Position numbers and translations under genes: made by a program
Part shown: positions 50,959-59,330 of the stretch, piece after piece
Layout of the letters: each line of letters opens with the position of its first letter
Position numbering within the stretch: the stretch's first letter is position 1
Assembly: GCF_000063445.1 (NCBI RefSeq)
Contig: NC_009464.1
Location: forward strand, 992,001-1,056,000
Length of the DNA stretch: 64,000 bases
From: Methanocella arvoryzae MRE50
GTDB lineage: Archaea; Halobacteriota; Methanocellia; Methanocellales; Methanocellaceae
Reading direction: 5' to 3'
The notes under the pieces: generated by a model
Told to the model about the DNA's origin: nothing
The model's database searches: none
What the model saw: the letters and a program-made list of their open reading frames with translations, nothing else

Positions 50959-52137
50959 TCAGATAAGCCCCACGAGCTCTTTCAGCAAGGCAGGATTCCG
51001 GGTGACGATCTCCTTGACTAATTTGGTGACGGTCACGTTCTCGAAGTCGACGCCCTGGAGTGAGTGAGCTGCCACGTTCATGGTGTTGTCGCTCACCTTG
51101 GTCACTACTTCTTTGATCTTGTAGTTCTTGTCCAGCGACTTGCCCAGCGCTTCCCGGACCTCGGCATCGTACCGGGACAGCGCCTTTGCAGACACGTCGC
51201 CAGCCCTGATGCAGTTCGCTATGATGTTGCCGGCAATCCTGCCGCTGCTCATGGCGTTGATGATGCCGCCGCCGGTGATCGGGTCGGATACGTGGCCTGC
51301 GTCTCCCACGAGCACGAGGCCGCCGGTCGAGAGCTTGGGCAGCATGCCGCTGACGGGCACCGCGCCGACGACGGTCTCGAGGATCTTGCCCTCGGGGAAC
51401 TTGTCCGCGACGAACTCCCGGAGGTACTCGATCGGGTGCTTGCCCTTGTAGTGAGATGCCAGCATGCCGAGGCCTACGTTAGCCTCCCGGTCGCCCTTGG
51501 GGAAGACCCACACGTAGCCACCGGGGGCGTATTTGCTGCCGAGGTAAAAGTCGCAGGAGTTGGGCTTGATGTTGATATCCGTCATCAGGAACTGGGCGCA
51601 GGTCTCGATGTCTTTCATTTTCAGCGTGGTGTTGATGCCCGCCCATCGGCCGACCTTCGACTCGACGCCGTCTGCCGCTACGACTACCTTTGCCCGGGCG
51701 GTGAATTCGTCGCCGTGCCGCTTGCCGGTGATGCCGCAGACCTGGCCGTTCTCGATGATGAGGCCGGTCGCCTGGGTCTTGACCTGGACTTCGGCTCCTG
51801 CCTTGGCTGCCATCTTAGCCAGCTCCCGGTCGAAGATCTTGCGCTCCAGCACGAAGCCTACTTCGTTGCCCGCCATCTTCTCGGAAAGCTCGACCATGGT
51901 GCCGTCCGGGGAAAAGATCCGGGCGCACTTGATGTCCGCGCTGATCCACTTCGGGTCGGGCTCCACGAACTCCTGGAGGCCCGCCTTGCCGACGCCTTCG
52001 GCACACCTGACGGGGTCTCCGATCTCCTGCCGCTTCTCGATCAGGAGCACGTCCAGGCCCTGCTCTGCCGCGGTCTTCGCTGCCAGTGAGCCGCCGGGAC
52101 CGGCGCCCACGACGATGACGTCGTACTCACTCTTCAT
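50959..52137 (-). CDS. Geranylgeranyl reductase (digeranylgeranylglycerophospholipid reductase)
   Basis: This FAD enzyme saturates the isoprenoid chains of archaeal membrane lipids. The 392 residues contain the N-terminal dinucleotide motif VVGAGPGGSLAAKTAAEQG, IEKRQEIGDPVRCAEGV, the mid-protein CDFYLGSKYAPGGYVWVFPKGD (the YxWxFPxx-type motif of GGRs), and GLVLVGDAGHVSDPITGGGI. The cytoplasmic start overlaps the ferredoxin gene by 11 bp, which probably supplies electrons. A GbsR-type regulator heads the operon. Confidence 0.93.
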   Translation of the reverse strand: MKSEYDVIVVGAGPGGSLAAKTAAEQGLDVLLIEKRQEIGDPVRCAEGVGKAGLQEFVEPDPKWISADIKCARIFSPDGTMVELSEKMAGNEVGFVLERKIFDRELAKMAAKAGAEVQVKTQATGLIIENGQVCGITGKRHGDEFTARAKVVVAADGVESKVGRWAGINTTLKMKDIETCAQFLMTDINIKPNSCDFYLGSKYAPGGYVWVFPKGDREANVGLGMLASHYKGKHPIEYLREFVADKFPEGKILETVVGAVPVSGMLPKLSTGGLVLVGDAGHVSDPITGGGIINAMSSGRIAGNIIANCIRAGDVSAKALSRYDAEVREALGKSLDKNYKIKEVVTKVSDNTMNVAAHSLQGVDFENVTVTKLVKEIVTRNPALLKELVGLI

Positions 52138-52306
52138 CCTTCACCAGCTCCAGCGCACCCATCGGGCAGACTTTAGTGCAGATGCCGCACCTGTTGCAGT
52201 TCTTGTCGATCTCGATGAAGGTCTCGACCAGGTCGATAGAGTTTTTGGGGCAGGCGCCCACACAAGCGCCGCAATAGCCGCACCTGTAACGGTTTACTGT
52301 TATCAT
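52127..52306 (-). CDS. 2[4Fe-4S] ferredoxin, probable donor to the reductase
   Basis: A 59-residue bacterial-type ferredoxin: MITVNRYRCGYCGACVGACPKNSI with the first C-x2-C-x2-C-x3-C-P set and CNRCGICTKVCPMGAL with the second. GGAGGAAC precedes the ATG at 52306; it overlaps the regulator stop by one base and the reductase start by 11 bp. Translational coupling with the GGR gene points to lipid reduction as its job. Confidence 0.92.
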   Translation of the reverse strand: MITVNRYRCGYCGACVGACPKNSIDLVETFIEIDKNCNRCGICTKVCPMGALELVKDEE

Positions 52307-52800
52307 TACTGTTCCTCCAGTGGGACTTCCAGCAGTCTCTTCAGGTAGTTCTCCAGGTTCTTCAGCTCCCGCTCATAGTTCTGGATGTTTTCCATGTGCT
52401 CTCTCAACTGCGGGCCGTCGTCAGATCTGGCACCGGCCCTGGCAGCCGAAAGCTGATCCAGTACGACCTGGACGTAGTCGTCGTGGAGCGTCCTGAGCAC
52501 CGTCCTCATGATCTCATCGAGGTCTGCCTTGCTGGAATAATAGTATTTCCGGCTATCCTGTCGCTTGTGCCGGTTTACCAGCCCTACCCTCACCAGCTCA
52601 TCCAGAGCCGAGCTGACTGCAGGCACTGAATAGCCGGTAAACATGCTGATCTCGTCCTGCGTCATCTCGTTGACGGAGAGCAGGATTGCGCCGAATACAC
52701 GGCCATGCAGATCCCCCATGCCCCGGGCTTTGAACAGCGCCTCGAACGTGCCGAGGATCGCTTCCCGTTCCCTGAGGATATCCGAGTAGGACTTGGTCAT
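52306..52800 (-). CDS. GbsR/MarR-family transcriptional regulator
   Basis: A 164-residue winged-helix regulator. The N-terminus (FEALFKARGMGDLHGRVFGAILLS) is characteristic of the GbsR group, followed by the HTH (MTQDEISMFTGYSVPAVSSALDELVRVGLV), wing (RHKRQDSRKYYYSSK) and a long C-terminal dimer helix. It is the first gene of the regulator-ferredoxin-GGR operon, suggesting control of lipid saturation. An 8-bp dyad just upstream of its TATA box is a candidate operator. Confidence 0.87.
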   Translation of the reverse strand: MTKSYSDILREREAILGTFEALFKARGMGDLHGRVFGAILLSVNEMTQDEISMFTGYSVPAVSSALDELVRVGLVNRHKRQDSRKYYYSSKADLDEIMRTVLRTLHDDYVQVVLDQLSAARAGARSDDGPQLREHMENIQNYERELKNLENYLKRLLEVPLEEQ

Positions 52801-52821
52801 CAGGACATGATCTGCAGGGCA

Positions 52822-52850
52822 ACTATTTAAATTTTTTGAAAATTCAAAAA
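52822..52850 (-). promoter_or_regulatory. Promoter and candidate operator of the lipid-reductase operon
   Basis: On the minus strand a TATA box (ATTTAAATAG, about 52832-52823) lies about 26 bp before the ATG at 52800, so the transcript is probably leaderless. Directly upstream is a perfect dyad TTTTTGAA-TT-TTCAAAAA (52850-52833), overlapping the BRE position. This is a suitable place for autorepression by the GbsR-type protein. Confidence 0.65.
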
Positions 52851-52864
52851 TTACAAAAGCTAAG

Positions 52865-53254
52865 TCATCTCAACAGATCATACTGCCGCAGCAGAGCTTC
52901 TGCCTCCCGGCGCACGCCTGCTCTGGAAGGCAGCAGGGCATCCGTAAGAGGCTCGGCATAGTCAGGTTCGGCACAGGGAAGGGCCGGCCGGGGGCTAAAC
53001 CGGCCACTTATCCTGATAATAACGAGGAGGCCCGCATTGCAAGATGCGTAAAAGGTAAAGCCTGCCGCTACGGCGCACATAAGTTCGCCCTCTGGCTGAT
53101 GTGCTCCGAATACCCGACAGTAGAGCGCGCGCAAATGGTGTGCATACTCAGCCTCGAGGCGTTCCAGACAGATGGGCTCGTCCCCCATAAAGATCGCCAG
53201 CCCCGAATACCCCGGGGCAGAGCGGGCCGCATCGACAATTTCCTTAACCGCCAT
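52865..53254 (-). CDS. Unrecognised protein, possibly roadblock-like
   Basis: A 129-residue cytoplasmic protein from the ATG at 53254 (MAVKEIVDAARSAPGYSGLAIFMGD). The helix-strand-helix order with LERLEAEYAHHLRALYCRVF, ELMCAVAAGFTFYASCNAGLLVIIRISG recalls roadblock/LC7 proteins, but similarity is only by pattern. The C-terminal 35 residues are Pro/Arg-rich. It overlaps the upstream membrane-protein gene by 11 bp. It is the last gene of a three-gene unit. Confidence 0.5.
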   Translation of the reverse strand: MAVKEIVDAARSAPGYSGLAIFMGDEPICLERLEAEYAHHLRALYCRVFGAHQPEGELMCAVAAGFTFYASCNAGLLVIIRISGRFSPRPALPCAEPDYAEPLTDALLPSRAGVRREAEALLRQYDLLR

Positions 53255-53540
53255 ACTTCGCCCCCAGCTCAAACCGCTCTCGGAGCCACCGGGACAGAGC
53301 ATATCCTGCAAAGCCTGTGGCCAGCACGCTTAAATCTGCCACTGCGGCGACCTCCAGGCAGAAAGTTGACAGACAGAAAGCCAGCGCAAGCGTGGCCATA
53401 GATCCGAAGGTAACCATCAACCAGAAAGAAAGGCCGGTTCTGAACAGGCGATGCAGTTGTACTGCCAGCACCAGGGAAACGATACTGAGAATCGCAGCCA
53501 CATACCCGGCCATCGAAAGGATGTCAGCCTGTAGCAGCAT
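53244..53540 (-). CDS. Small membrane protein (three helices)
   Basis: A 98-residue protein with three hydrophobic helices (AGYVAAILSIVSLVLAVQLH, LSFWLMVTFGSMATLALAFCL, VADLSVLATGFAGYAL) and a basic C-terminus (SRWLRERFELGAKYGG). Overlaps its neighbours by 17 and 11 bp, so all three are made together. I do not recognise the family. It may be a receptor-like membrane anchor for the soluble partner. Confidence 0.5.
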   Translation of the reverse strand: MLLQADILSMAGYVAAILSIVSLVLAVQLHRLFRTGLSFWLMVTFGSMATLALAFCLSTFCLEVAAVADLSVLATGFAGYALSRWLRERFELGAKYGG

Positions 53541-53901
53541 AGTAAAACCTCAGCCATATGATACAGGTAACGACCGCTATCACCGAGAAGAAAAGCATCG
53601 ACATAGCTGTATTTACGGGGAAGAATGCGGACAGACATACTGCGACCCCCGCCCCGGACATGCCGGCAGCAGTGAAGTAAAGCATTTTAAAGGCTGCATT
53701 GCCCCCGGCCTTAAGCAGAGTATTTTCCAGAGATGCCGCCAGTCCGAGGCCGCTCAGGAAGAGGACTCCCCCGCAGATCACCCTGGCAACTGTCCGGTAC
53801 GCTTCGTCCGGAGACGCTCCCGCAGGCGAAAACGCCAGCGCAGGCACCAGCACTGCCACAAATATGATTAACGCGACAATCCGGAGGACAAACGAAGGCA
53901 C
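53524..53901 (-). CDS. Small membrane protein (four helices)
   Basis: A 125-residue protein with an N-terminal hydrophobic segment or signal (LRIVALIIFVAVLVPALAFS), a short polar loop (PAGASPDEAYRT) and three further helices (VICGGVLFLSGLGLAASL, MLYFTAAGMSGAGVAVCLSAFF, SMLFFSVIAVVTCIIWLRFYY). It is the first gene of a three-gene overlapping unit, divergent from thymidylate kinase. Function unknown. Confidence 0.5.
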   Translation of the reverse strand: MPSFVLRIVALIIFVAVLVPALAFSPAGASPDEAYRTVARVICGGVLFLSGLGLAASLENTLLKAGGNAAFKMLYFTAAGMSGAGVAVCLSAFFPVNTAMSMLFFSVIAVVTCIIWLRFYYAATG

Positions 53902-53996
53902 ACTAGATAATTCTCCTTAAACAGCATATATTTTTTCATTGCATTGAACATAAGTATTCGTCATCTATTTTATCGTTGACCGTCAATGAACTCTGG

Positions 53997-54623
53997 ATGA
54001 GCCACGACAAAAAGGGGTTCCTGATCAGCATCGAGGGCATCGACGGGGCTGGCAAGTCCACCCAGATCAAGATGCTGCAGCGGTGGATGCAGGACAGAAA
54101 AATTGAACACGTGATCCTGAAGGAGCCCACCGCCGGCCAGTACGGCAGGGAGATTGCCAGAAGGGCGATCGCTCACGAAGCGACCAGCACCGAAGAAGAG
54201 CTGTGGCTGTTCATGGAGGATCGAAAGGAGGACGTGGAAAAGAACATCCTCCCGGCGCTGCGTGCAGGCAAAGTCGTGGTCATGGACAGGTATTACCAGT
54301 CCAACATCGCCTACCAGGGAGCCAGAGGCCTGGATACGGAGAAGATCAGGGAAGAGAACGAGCGCTTCTCACCCAGGCCCGACCTCGTCATCGTGCTCGA
54401 CATAGACCCGGCCAGAGGGCTCTCCCGCATCGTCAACCAGCGAAAGAGCCAGCTCGATGCTTTCGAGAAAGAAGAGTACCTGCAGAAGGTTCGAAATATA
54501 TTCCTCGACATAGGAAGGCAGCCGAATGGTGTTATAATTAGCGCAGATCAGAGCCCGGAGAAAGTACACCAGGAGATCGTGAAGGCGATAGAAGAGAGGC
54601 TGCCGGCTGACTTTTTTAAGTAA
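53997..54623 (+). CDS. tmk: Thymidylate kinase
   Basis: dTMP kinase makes dTDP for DNA synthesis. From the ATG at 53997 it has 208 residues: LISIEGIDGAGKSTQ (P-loop), KEPTAGQYGREI, the DR-Y motif VVVMDRYYQSNIAYQGA, and PDLVIVLDIDPARGLSRI. A TATA-like CTATTTTATCG about 30 bp upstream suggests a leaderless transcript; an open frame extends 7 codons further upstream. It is monocistronic. Confidence 0.93.
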   Translation: MSHDKKGFLISIEGIDGAGKSTQIKMLQRWMQDRKIEHVILKEPTAGQYGREIARRAIAHEATSTEEELWLFMEDRKEDVEKNILPALRAGKVVVMDRYYQSNIAYQGARGLDTEKIREENERFSPRPDLVIVLDIDPARGLSRIVNQRKSQLDAFEKEEYLQKVRNIFLDIGRQPNGVIISADQSPEKVHQEIVKAIEERLPADFFK

Positions 54624-54646
54624 ATTCGGACAGCCTGATCTGATGA

Positions 54647-55366
54647 TCACGCCCTAATCAGCCGCACCGCATGCTCCGTGTAGTAGCCGTAGAAAGCAGA
54701 GGCTACAATTGTAATGAGGATAGTGGCGGTAAAGCCGAGCAGGCCCAGTACAAGCACCCCACTCAGTCCCCACGTAGCAGTCGATCTCACATCGACTCCC
54801 GCCTGTACGGCATCGATGACGTACAGCATGACAGCCATGGCGCTGATCAGCGCAGGTATGAACATGGCAAGCACTGCCGTGACGAGAAACATGTCGATGA
54901 TGAGCTTGATCAACATGTAGCCGCCTATTAGACCGGTCTTCCTGCCGAGCAGCGTAAAAAACTCTCCAGCCGCTTTCCTGAACGAGACTTTATCCTCGTA
55001 CCGCAGCGCAAAGATCGGGTCCAGCACGACCTCCAGCACGATGCCGGCCAGAGATAACAGCAACATAGCCACAATGTACCCGGCCAGCAGCACGAAAAAG
55101 CCTTCAAGGCCCACGAATACGACCGTGAACGGCAGGAAGAAGCCCAGCACCACAAAAAGCAATCCTGCCTTCGCCAGCAGGCTCGTCCCCCGGTAATAGT
55201 TCTGAAGACGGCGTAGTTCGACGATCAGCGGATCGGCTTTATTCCCGGTCAGACCGTTCAGCCCCAGATACGCTCCCAGCCACTTCTTAAAGCCGAAGGG
55301 AAACAAAAGCTGGCGGGCCATCTTACCCGCATACCTCAACGAATCGGCGGCCGTTGGCTCTGACAT
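54647..55366 (-). CDS. Polytopic membrane protein
   Basis: A 239-residue protein. The first 65 residues are polar (LLFPFGFKKWLGAYLGLNGLTGNKADPLIVELRRLQNYYRG), then five or six hydrophobic helices follow (AGLLFVVLGFFLPFTVVFVGLEGFF, LAGYIVAMLLLSLAGIVLEVVL, YMLIKLIIDMFLVTAVLAMF, GVLVLGLLGFTATILITIVASAFYG). The layout resembles archaeal DUF4013/DUF7544-like membrane proteins, and weakly the larger protein at 58.3 kb. Function unknown; it is convergent with tmk. Confidence 0.55.
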   Translation of the reverse strand: MSEPTAADSLRYAGKMARQLLFPFGFKKWLGAYLGLNGLTGNKADPLIVELRRLQNYYRGTSLLAKAGLLFVVLGFFLPFTVVFVGLEGFFVLLAGYIVAMLLLSLAGIVLEVVLDPIFALRYEDKVSFRKAAGEFFTLLGRKTGLIGGYMLIKLIIDMFLVTAVLAMFIPALISAMAVMLYVIDAVQAGVDVRSTATWGLSGVLVLGLLGFTATILITIVASAFYGYYTEHAVRLIRA

Positions 55367-55429
55367 ACGCCAAATAATAGACGCTTAGCGATAAATACGT
55401 TCCGATAATTGACATAGAAAACAGTTCAC

Positions 55430-55512
55430 CGCAAAGACTTACTATTCATCGCAGGGGTCCAGTCCACTGTGAGTCCCTGTGGTGAACCAGTCACTCTGTG
55501 AATCTCTGTGGT
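55430..55512. repeat. Decayed CTCTGTGG-type short-period repeat
   Basis: The words CTGTGAGTC, CCTGTGGTGAA, CTCTGTGAATC and CTCTGTGGTAA are related to the right arm of the repeat at 13.5 kb. No intact left arm is seen; ACAGTTCACCGCAAAGAC at 55420-55437 may be its remnant. Confidence 0.6.
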
Positions 55513-55553
55513 AACAAGTAGCTGCCCGGCTGGTAAAGTTAAAAAAGATCGTT

Positions 55554-55841
55554 TTATTTCCCGCACTGGCAGGGGTTTGAGTTACACCGGGTGCACTTTA
55601 AAGGATATTTTGATAAACAGGCATCCTGGACATCTATGTCCAGCATGTTGGCCATGGAGACCATCCAGGCGAAGACGTCGGCCATTTCGTGGGCGATCTC
55701 TTCCTTGTTCTCCTTTCTGAGGGCCTCGGCGAGCTCGCCGGTTTCCTCGTAGAACCACAGGGCGGTCTTCTCGAAGCCCCGGGCCTTGTCGTTTTCGCCG
55801 TACAGCTCTTTCATGAGCCGCTGGAATTCCCGGATTTCCAT
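55554..55841 (-). CDS. MazG-like nucleotide pyrophosphohydrolase
   Basis: A 95-residue single-domain all-alpha NTP pyrophosphatase: MEIREFQRLMKELYGENDKARG, TALWFYEETGELAEALRKENKEEIAHEMADVFAWMVSMANML with the E-x-x-E...E-x-x-D metal site. An extra C-terminal tail with CTRCNSNPCQC carries four cysteines, likely a zinc knuckle found in some archaeal members. It follows hisF by one base. House-cleaning of noncanonical NTPs is the family role. Confidence 0.9.
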   Translation of the reverse strand: MEIREFQRLMKELYGENDKARGFEKTALWFYEETGELAEALRKENKEEIAHEMADVFAWMVSMANMLDIDVQDACLSKYPLKCTRCNSNPCQCGK

Positions 55842-55842
55842 A

Positions 55843-56664
55843 TTATGGCCTCACTGGTATGCCTCTCTGCCGGAGGTAGTCTTTAGCCTGGCCGATGGTG
55901 TACTCGCCGAAGTGGAAGATGCTGGCTGCCAGAGCGGCGTCGGCATTGGCGATCTTGAAGGCGTCGTACATGTGCTCGATGGTGCCGGCTCCGCCGGATG
56001 CGATGACGGGTATGCGGACGGCTTCGCCGATCGCTTTCGTAATATAGAGATCGTAGCCGTCCTTAGTCCCGTCGGCATCCATGCTCGTGAGCATGATTTC
56101 GCCGCTGCCCAGCTCTTCTATCGTTTTGGCCCACTCGATGGCGTCGATCCCGGTGGCCTTGCGGCCGCCATATATTACAACCTCGTACCATGCAGGAGTT
56201 CCGTCTCTGCGGCGAACGATGTTACGGGCGTTAGGGTCATCAATGTTGGTGTTACTTCGGCAATCTATGGCAGTCACGATGCACTGGGAGCCGAAGATGT
56301 CGGAGGCCTTGCGTATGAACTCTGGGTCCTTGACTGCGGTAGTGTTGATCGTGATCTTGTCCGCGCCGGCCCTGAGGAGCGCCCGGATCTCTTCGATGGT
56401 CTTGATGCCGCCACCGACGGTCATGGGGATAAAGACCTCACTGGCCGTGCGCTCGATCACGTCGATCATCGTGGCCCTGCCCTCGTGAGAGGCGGTGATG
56501 TCCAGAAAGACCAGCTCGTCAGCGCCCTGATCATTATAGCGCTTCGCCAGCTCTACGGGGTCCCCAGCGCTCCGCAGGTTCACGAACTCGACTCCCTTGA
56601 CCACGCAGCCCCCGTTAGGGCCGAGAGTGACGTCCAGACAGGGTATAATCCTCCGGGTAAGCAT
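55843..56664 (-). CDS. hisF: Imidazole glycerol phosphate synthase subunit HisF
   Basis: HisF is the cyclase of histidine synthesis; it converts PRFAR and ammonia to IGP and AICAR. The 273-residue (beta/alpha)8 barrel has [14 protein letters not shown] with the catalytic Asp, [43 protein letters not shown], the second Asp in [15 protein letters not shown]-like [10 protein letters not shown], and [14 protein letters not shown]. It is immediately followed by the MazG-like gene; the other his genes are not in the window. Confidence 0.97.
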   Translation of the reverse strand: MLTRRIIPCLDVTLGPNGGCVVKGVEFVNLRSAGDPVELAKRYNDQGADELVFLDITASHEGRATMIDVIERTASEVFIPMTVGGGIKTIEEIRALLRAGADKITINTTAVKDPEFIRKASDIFGSQCIVTAIDCRSNTNIDDPNARNIVRRRDGTPAWYEVVIYGGRKATGIDAIEWAKTIEELGSGEIMLTSMDADGTKDGYDLYITKAIGEAVRIPVIASGGAGTIEHMYDAFKIANADAALAASIFHFGEYTIGQAKDYLRQRGIPVRP

Positions 56665-56761
56665 GATATCAGGAGAGAGTATACTGGTATACTTTAAAAA
56701 TATGACTATCCAGAGTCAATTAAAATAAATGAAGCCTGAGGCCTTCGGCCATGGCTCAGGC

Positions 56762-57943
56762 TTACAGATTCTTTCTCAACGCAAGTCCTACTGCAACCGT
56801 ACCCAAAGCCAGCAGCGGCAGCAACGTCGGGATTGGTGCCGGGGCAGGCGCTGGAGCAGTCGAAGTCGGGGTCACTACTGCTGACGTCGGGGCGGGTGTC
56901 GGGGTTGCTGGTACAGGCGTGGGTACCGGTGTGGCAGTCGGAGTAACAGTGGGCACCGGCGTGCCGTCCTCTGCAAGATATATCGGGGTGATGGAGGTCG
57001 GCTTGTGGCCGATCACATAAGTCACAGGCTTATCTGCGCCAGTAACGGGGATGACGCTGATAGTGCCGTTATCCGGGCTGGCCACGAAGATACGGCTGCC
57101 ATAGCTCTCGACTACGACGCTGCGGGCGGCGGGTATCGAGGCGATAGTGATAGCCTCACCCTGAGGGTCTACAGATCTGACCTGTCCGGCTGTGGGGTCG
57201 GTCACGTAGAATACCCCCCGGCTTACATCGTAAGCGATGTCCAGCGGATTTCCGCCTATGCTGGTGGTCTTGACGACCGACCAGCCGTTGGTTTCGATGA
57301 TGGTCAGGGAACCATCGACAAAGCCGGGAACAAAGGCCAGCCGGTTATAAGGATCGATTCCGACGTTCTCAGGCCATGCTCCAACGGAGATCGTTTTGAC
57401 CGGATTACGGCCGGCAGAGTCGATGACCATGACCGCGTTATCGATGGAGTTTCCCACGCATGCAAAACCATCGGTCGTAAAGGCGATCCCTGACGGGCCC
57501 GATCCTACCTGAATGGTCTTTTCTATGCTGCCGCCGGTCGTGTTGATCACGTAGACCCGCTGGTTGTTGAAGCTGGTCACGTAAAGTCTCATCCCGTCCG
57601 GAGAGATGGCCATGTTCGTGGGCTGGTCACCAGAGGGGATTTTCTTCATTACCTCGTCACGGTCGATGCTTATCACCGAGATGGTATTATCCCCTTCGGT
57701 GAGCACATAGGCCACTGTGCCAGTGGGGTCGGTGAGGACTTTGACCGGGTGGCTGCCAACAGAGATGTTTTTTAACAGCTTACCGGTGTCAGGGTCGACA
57801 ACGTATACGATGTTGTCGTCGTAGTCCGCAACGTATAGCTTTGCGGCTGTCGCGCCCGCGGCAGTGCCGGAGAATATGGCGATAGACAGTACCGTAAGGA
57901 TGGCGATAGATAACAGGCTTCTGATGCCGGGTTTGTATCTCAT
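56762..57943 (-). CDS. YVTN beta-propeller surface protein
   Basis: A 393-residue exported protein. A signal peptide (LLSIAILTVLSIAIFSGTAAGA) is followed by seven or so YVTN-type blades: KLYVADYDDNIVYVVDPDTGKLLKNISVG, VAYVLTEGDNTISVISID, RLYVTSFNNQRVYVINTTGG and others up to IFVASPDNGTISVIPVTG. A Pro/Thr/Val-rich stalk (TPTATPVPTPVPATPTPAP) and a C-terminal membrane helix (LLPLLALGTVAVGLAL) end the protein. It is anchored on the cell surface. AGGTGTGA precedes the ATG at 57943; an upstream ATG adds seven residues. Confidence 0.85.
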   Translation of the reverse strand: MRYKPGIRSLLSIAILTVLSIAIFSGTAAGATAAKLYVADYDDNIVYVVDPDTGKLLKNISVGSHPVKVLTDPTGTVAYVLTEGDNTISVISIDRDEVMKKIPSGDQPTNMAISPDGMRLYVTSFNNQRVYVINTTGGSIEKTIQVGSGPSGIAFTTDGFACVGNSIDNAVMVIDSAGRNPVKTISVGAWPENVGIDPYNRLAFVPGFVDGSLTIIETNGWSVVKTTSIGGNPLDIAYDVSRGVFYVTDPTAGQVRSVDPQGEAITIASIPAARSVVVESYGSRIFVASPDNGTISVIPVTGADKPVTYVIGHKPTSITPIYLAEDGTPVPTVTPTATPVPTPVPATPTPAPTSAVVTPTSTAPAPAPAPIPTLLPLLALGTVAVGLALRKNL

Positions 57944-58073
57944 GGTCACACCTGTACCAGTCATTTGTATCCCAGCCGCTCCTATAAAAAGATAATCTGA
58001 TCAAAGGTCATCGATTAGCAGACCGTCATGATTTTAACTGTCGGATGCATAATACAGGTTATCGGTGAATCGC

Positions 58074-58226
58074 ATGTTTGACAGGATATTTGGCTCTAAA
58101 ACGTGCGCAAGCTGCGGAAAACAACTGGCCGGGCATAAAGTAGAGAGATATGCGGGCAAGAGTTTTTGTTCCAAACGCTGTGCTGACATTTATATGCATA
58201 AGGACCTGGGTAAACTGGCAAAATAA
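58074..58226 (+). CDS. 50-residue TRASH-like zinc-finger protein
   Basis: A short gene encoding MFDRIFGSKTCASCGKQLAG, then HKVERYAGKSFCSKRCADIYMHK. The C-x2-C...C-x3-C arrangement with SFCSKRCAD resembles TRASH/YHS-type metal-binding domains. The ribosome site is weak (GGTGAATCGC). It is a single gene between convergent units. A metal-sensing or trafficking role is an inference from the domain. Confidence 0.75.
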   Translation: MFDRIFGSKTCASCGKQLAGHKVERYAGKSFCSKRCADIYMHKDLGKLAK

Positions 58227-58301
58227 TAAAATCGGCTGGTTTTGCAGTTCCGGCACAGGTGATGCCTGATCGATCACCTGCGCCAGCCAGTAAGCTCTTT
58301 T

Positions 58302-59330
58302 TTAGGCGAACCGTCCGGAGTACTGGACGTAGCCGGGGTCGAAGGACTTCAGGAAGTCCAGGGAGAAATACCTGAAGTATACGCCCACGGGCATCGTGAG
58401 GAGCGCCGTGAGGATTATGAGCAGCCCCAGGCCTGCGGCAAACACCAGGATAAACGGGATTACGAGCCACATGGATACCTCTGCTGCTGCGACTGCCAGC
58501 ATGGCGAGGATCAGTCCGACCGCGATGAATACGGCAAAGATGCAAAGGTAGATGATGCCGAAGATGAAGCCTACCACAGCCTCCAGTGCCCATCGGACTG
58601 CGATGTATACGAGGAACTCTACAGGCTCTTTTGCGACGAGAGAGATGACGTGCCTGATAGACTCTATCAATCCCATGTTTTTAAAGCGCATCAGAGGTAC
58701 TGCGAAGTCGTAGAAGAACCCGGTGATCAGGCCAACAACCACTGAGAAGACGATGAACCCCAAAATTGTAAGCAATAGGATGCCTACGGACATCAAAACG
58801 AATCCAGCTCTCGCAGAATCCGGATCGCCCATGCCGATCAGCCAGAAGATGGTCAGCAGCAGCAAAATGATCAGCACCAGGGCTACGGTAATGGACACCA
58901 GCATCATCGCCACGTTAAAGAGGAACACTTTGAAGCCGCGCCCCATGTTTTCCCGGAACTGCCGGATAATGCTGGCCTGACCCGTAGTCAATGCGTCGAT
59001 AAGGACGAAAGAGAACACCCCTCGCAGGTATGAGAAGACAAGCGTCAGGACAAGGACTGCTAAAATCAACAATACGATCAGTATCAAAAGCGTAGTGTCT
59101 GTAAGTATGCTGGATATACCATTGGTAAACAGTTCGCCGGAGAATTCGCCATCGTCTCCAGTCGTATACTGCAAGGCGTTCGTGGGATTGAAAGAACTGC
59201 CTCCGCTACCCACGAAGAACATGATGATGACTAACTTCAACCATAACCATGCATCAAAAGGCTCGAAAAGGAGCTTTTTTGTCCTGTCGAGAGCCGTGCT
59301 CACAGGATGAAACGCCCGCAACTCTGGCAT
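58302..59330 (-). CDS. Polytopic membrane protein (DUF7544-like)
   Basis: A 342-residue protein with an N-terminal polar segment (MPELRAFHPVSTALDRTKKLLFEPFDAWLWLKLVIIMFFVG) and six or seven long hydrophobic helices (LLILIVLLILAVLVLTLVFSYL, AMMLVSITVALVLIILLLLTIFWLIG, GIILLT-like VGILLLTILGFIVFSVVVGLITGF). The arrangement resembles archaeal membrane proteins of the DUF4013/DUF7544 type. The N-terminal FHPVSTALDRTK motif is typical of this group. Function unknown. Confidence 0.65.
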   Translation of the reverse strand: MPELRAFHPVSTALDRTKKLLFEPFDAWLWLKLVIIMFFVGSGGSSFNPTNALQYTTGDDGEFSGELFTNGISSILTDTTLLILIVLLILAVLVLTLVFSYLRGVFSFVLIDALTTGQASIIRQFRENMGRGFKVFLFNVAMMLVSITVALVLIILLLLTIFWLIGMGDPDSARAGFVLMSVGILLLTILGFIVFSVVVGLITGFFYDFAVPLMRFKNMGLIESIRHVISLVAKEPVEFLVYIAVRWALEAVVGFIFGIIYLCIFAVFIAVGLILAMLAVAAAEVSMWLVIPFILVFAAGLGLLIILTALLTMPVGVYFRYFSLDFLKSFDPGYVQYSGRFA

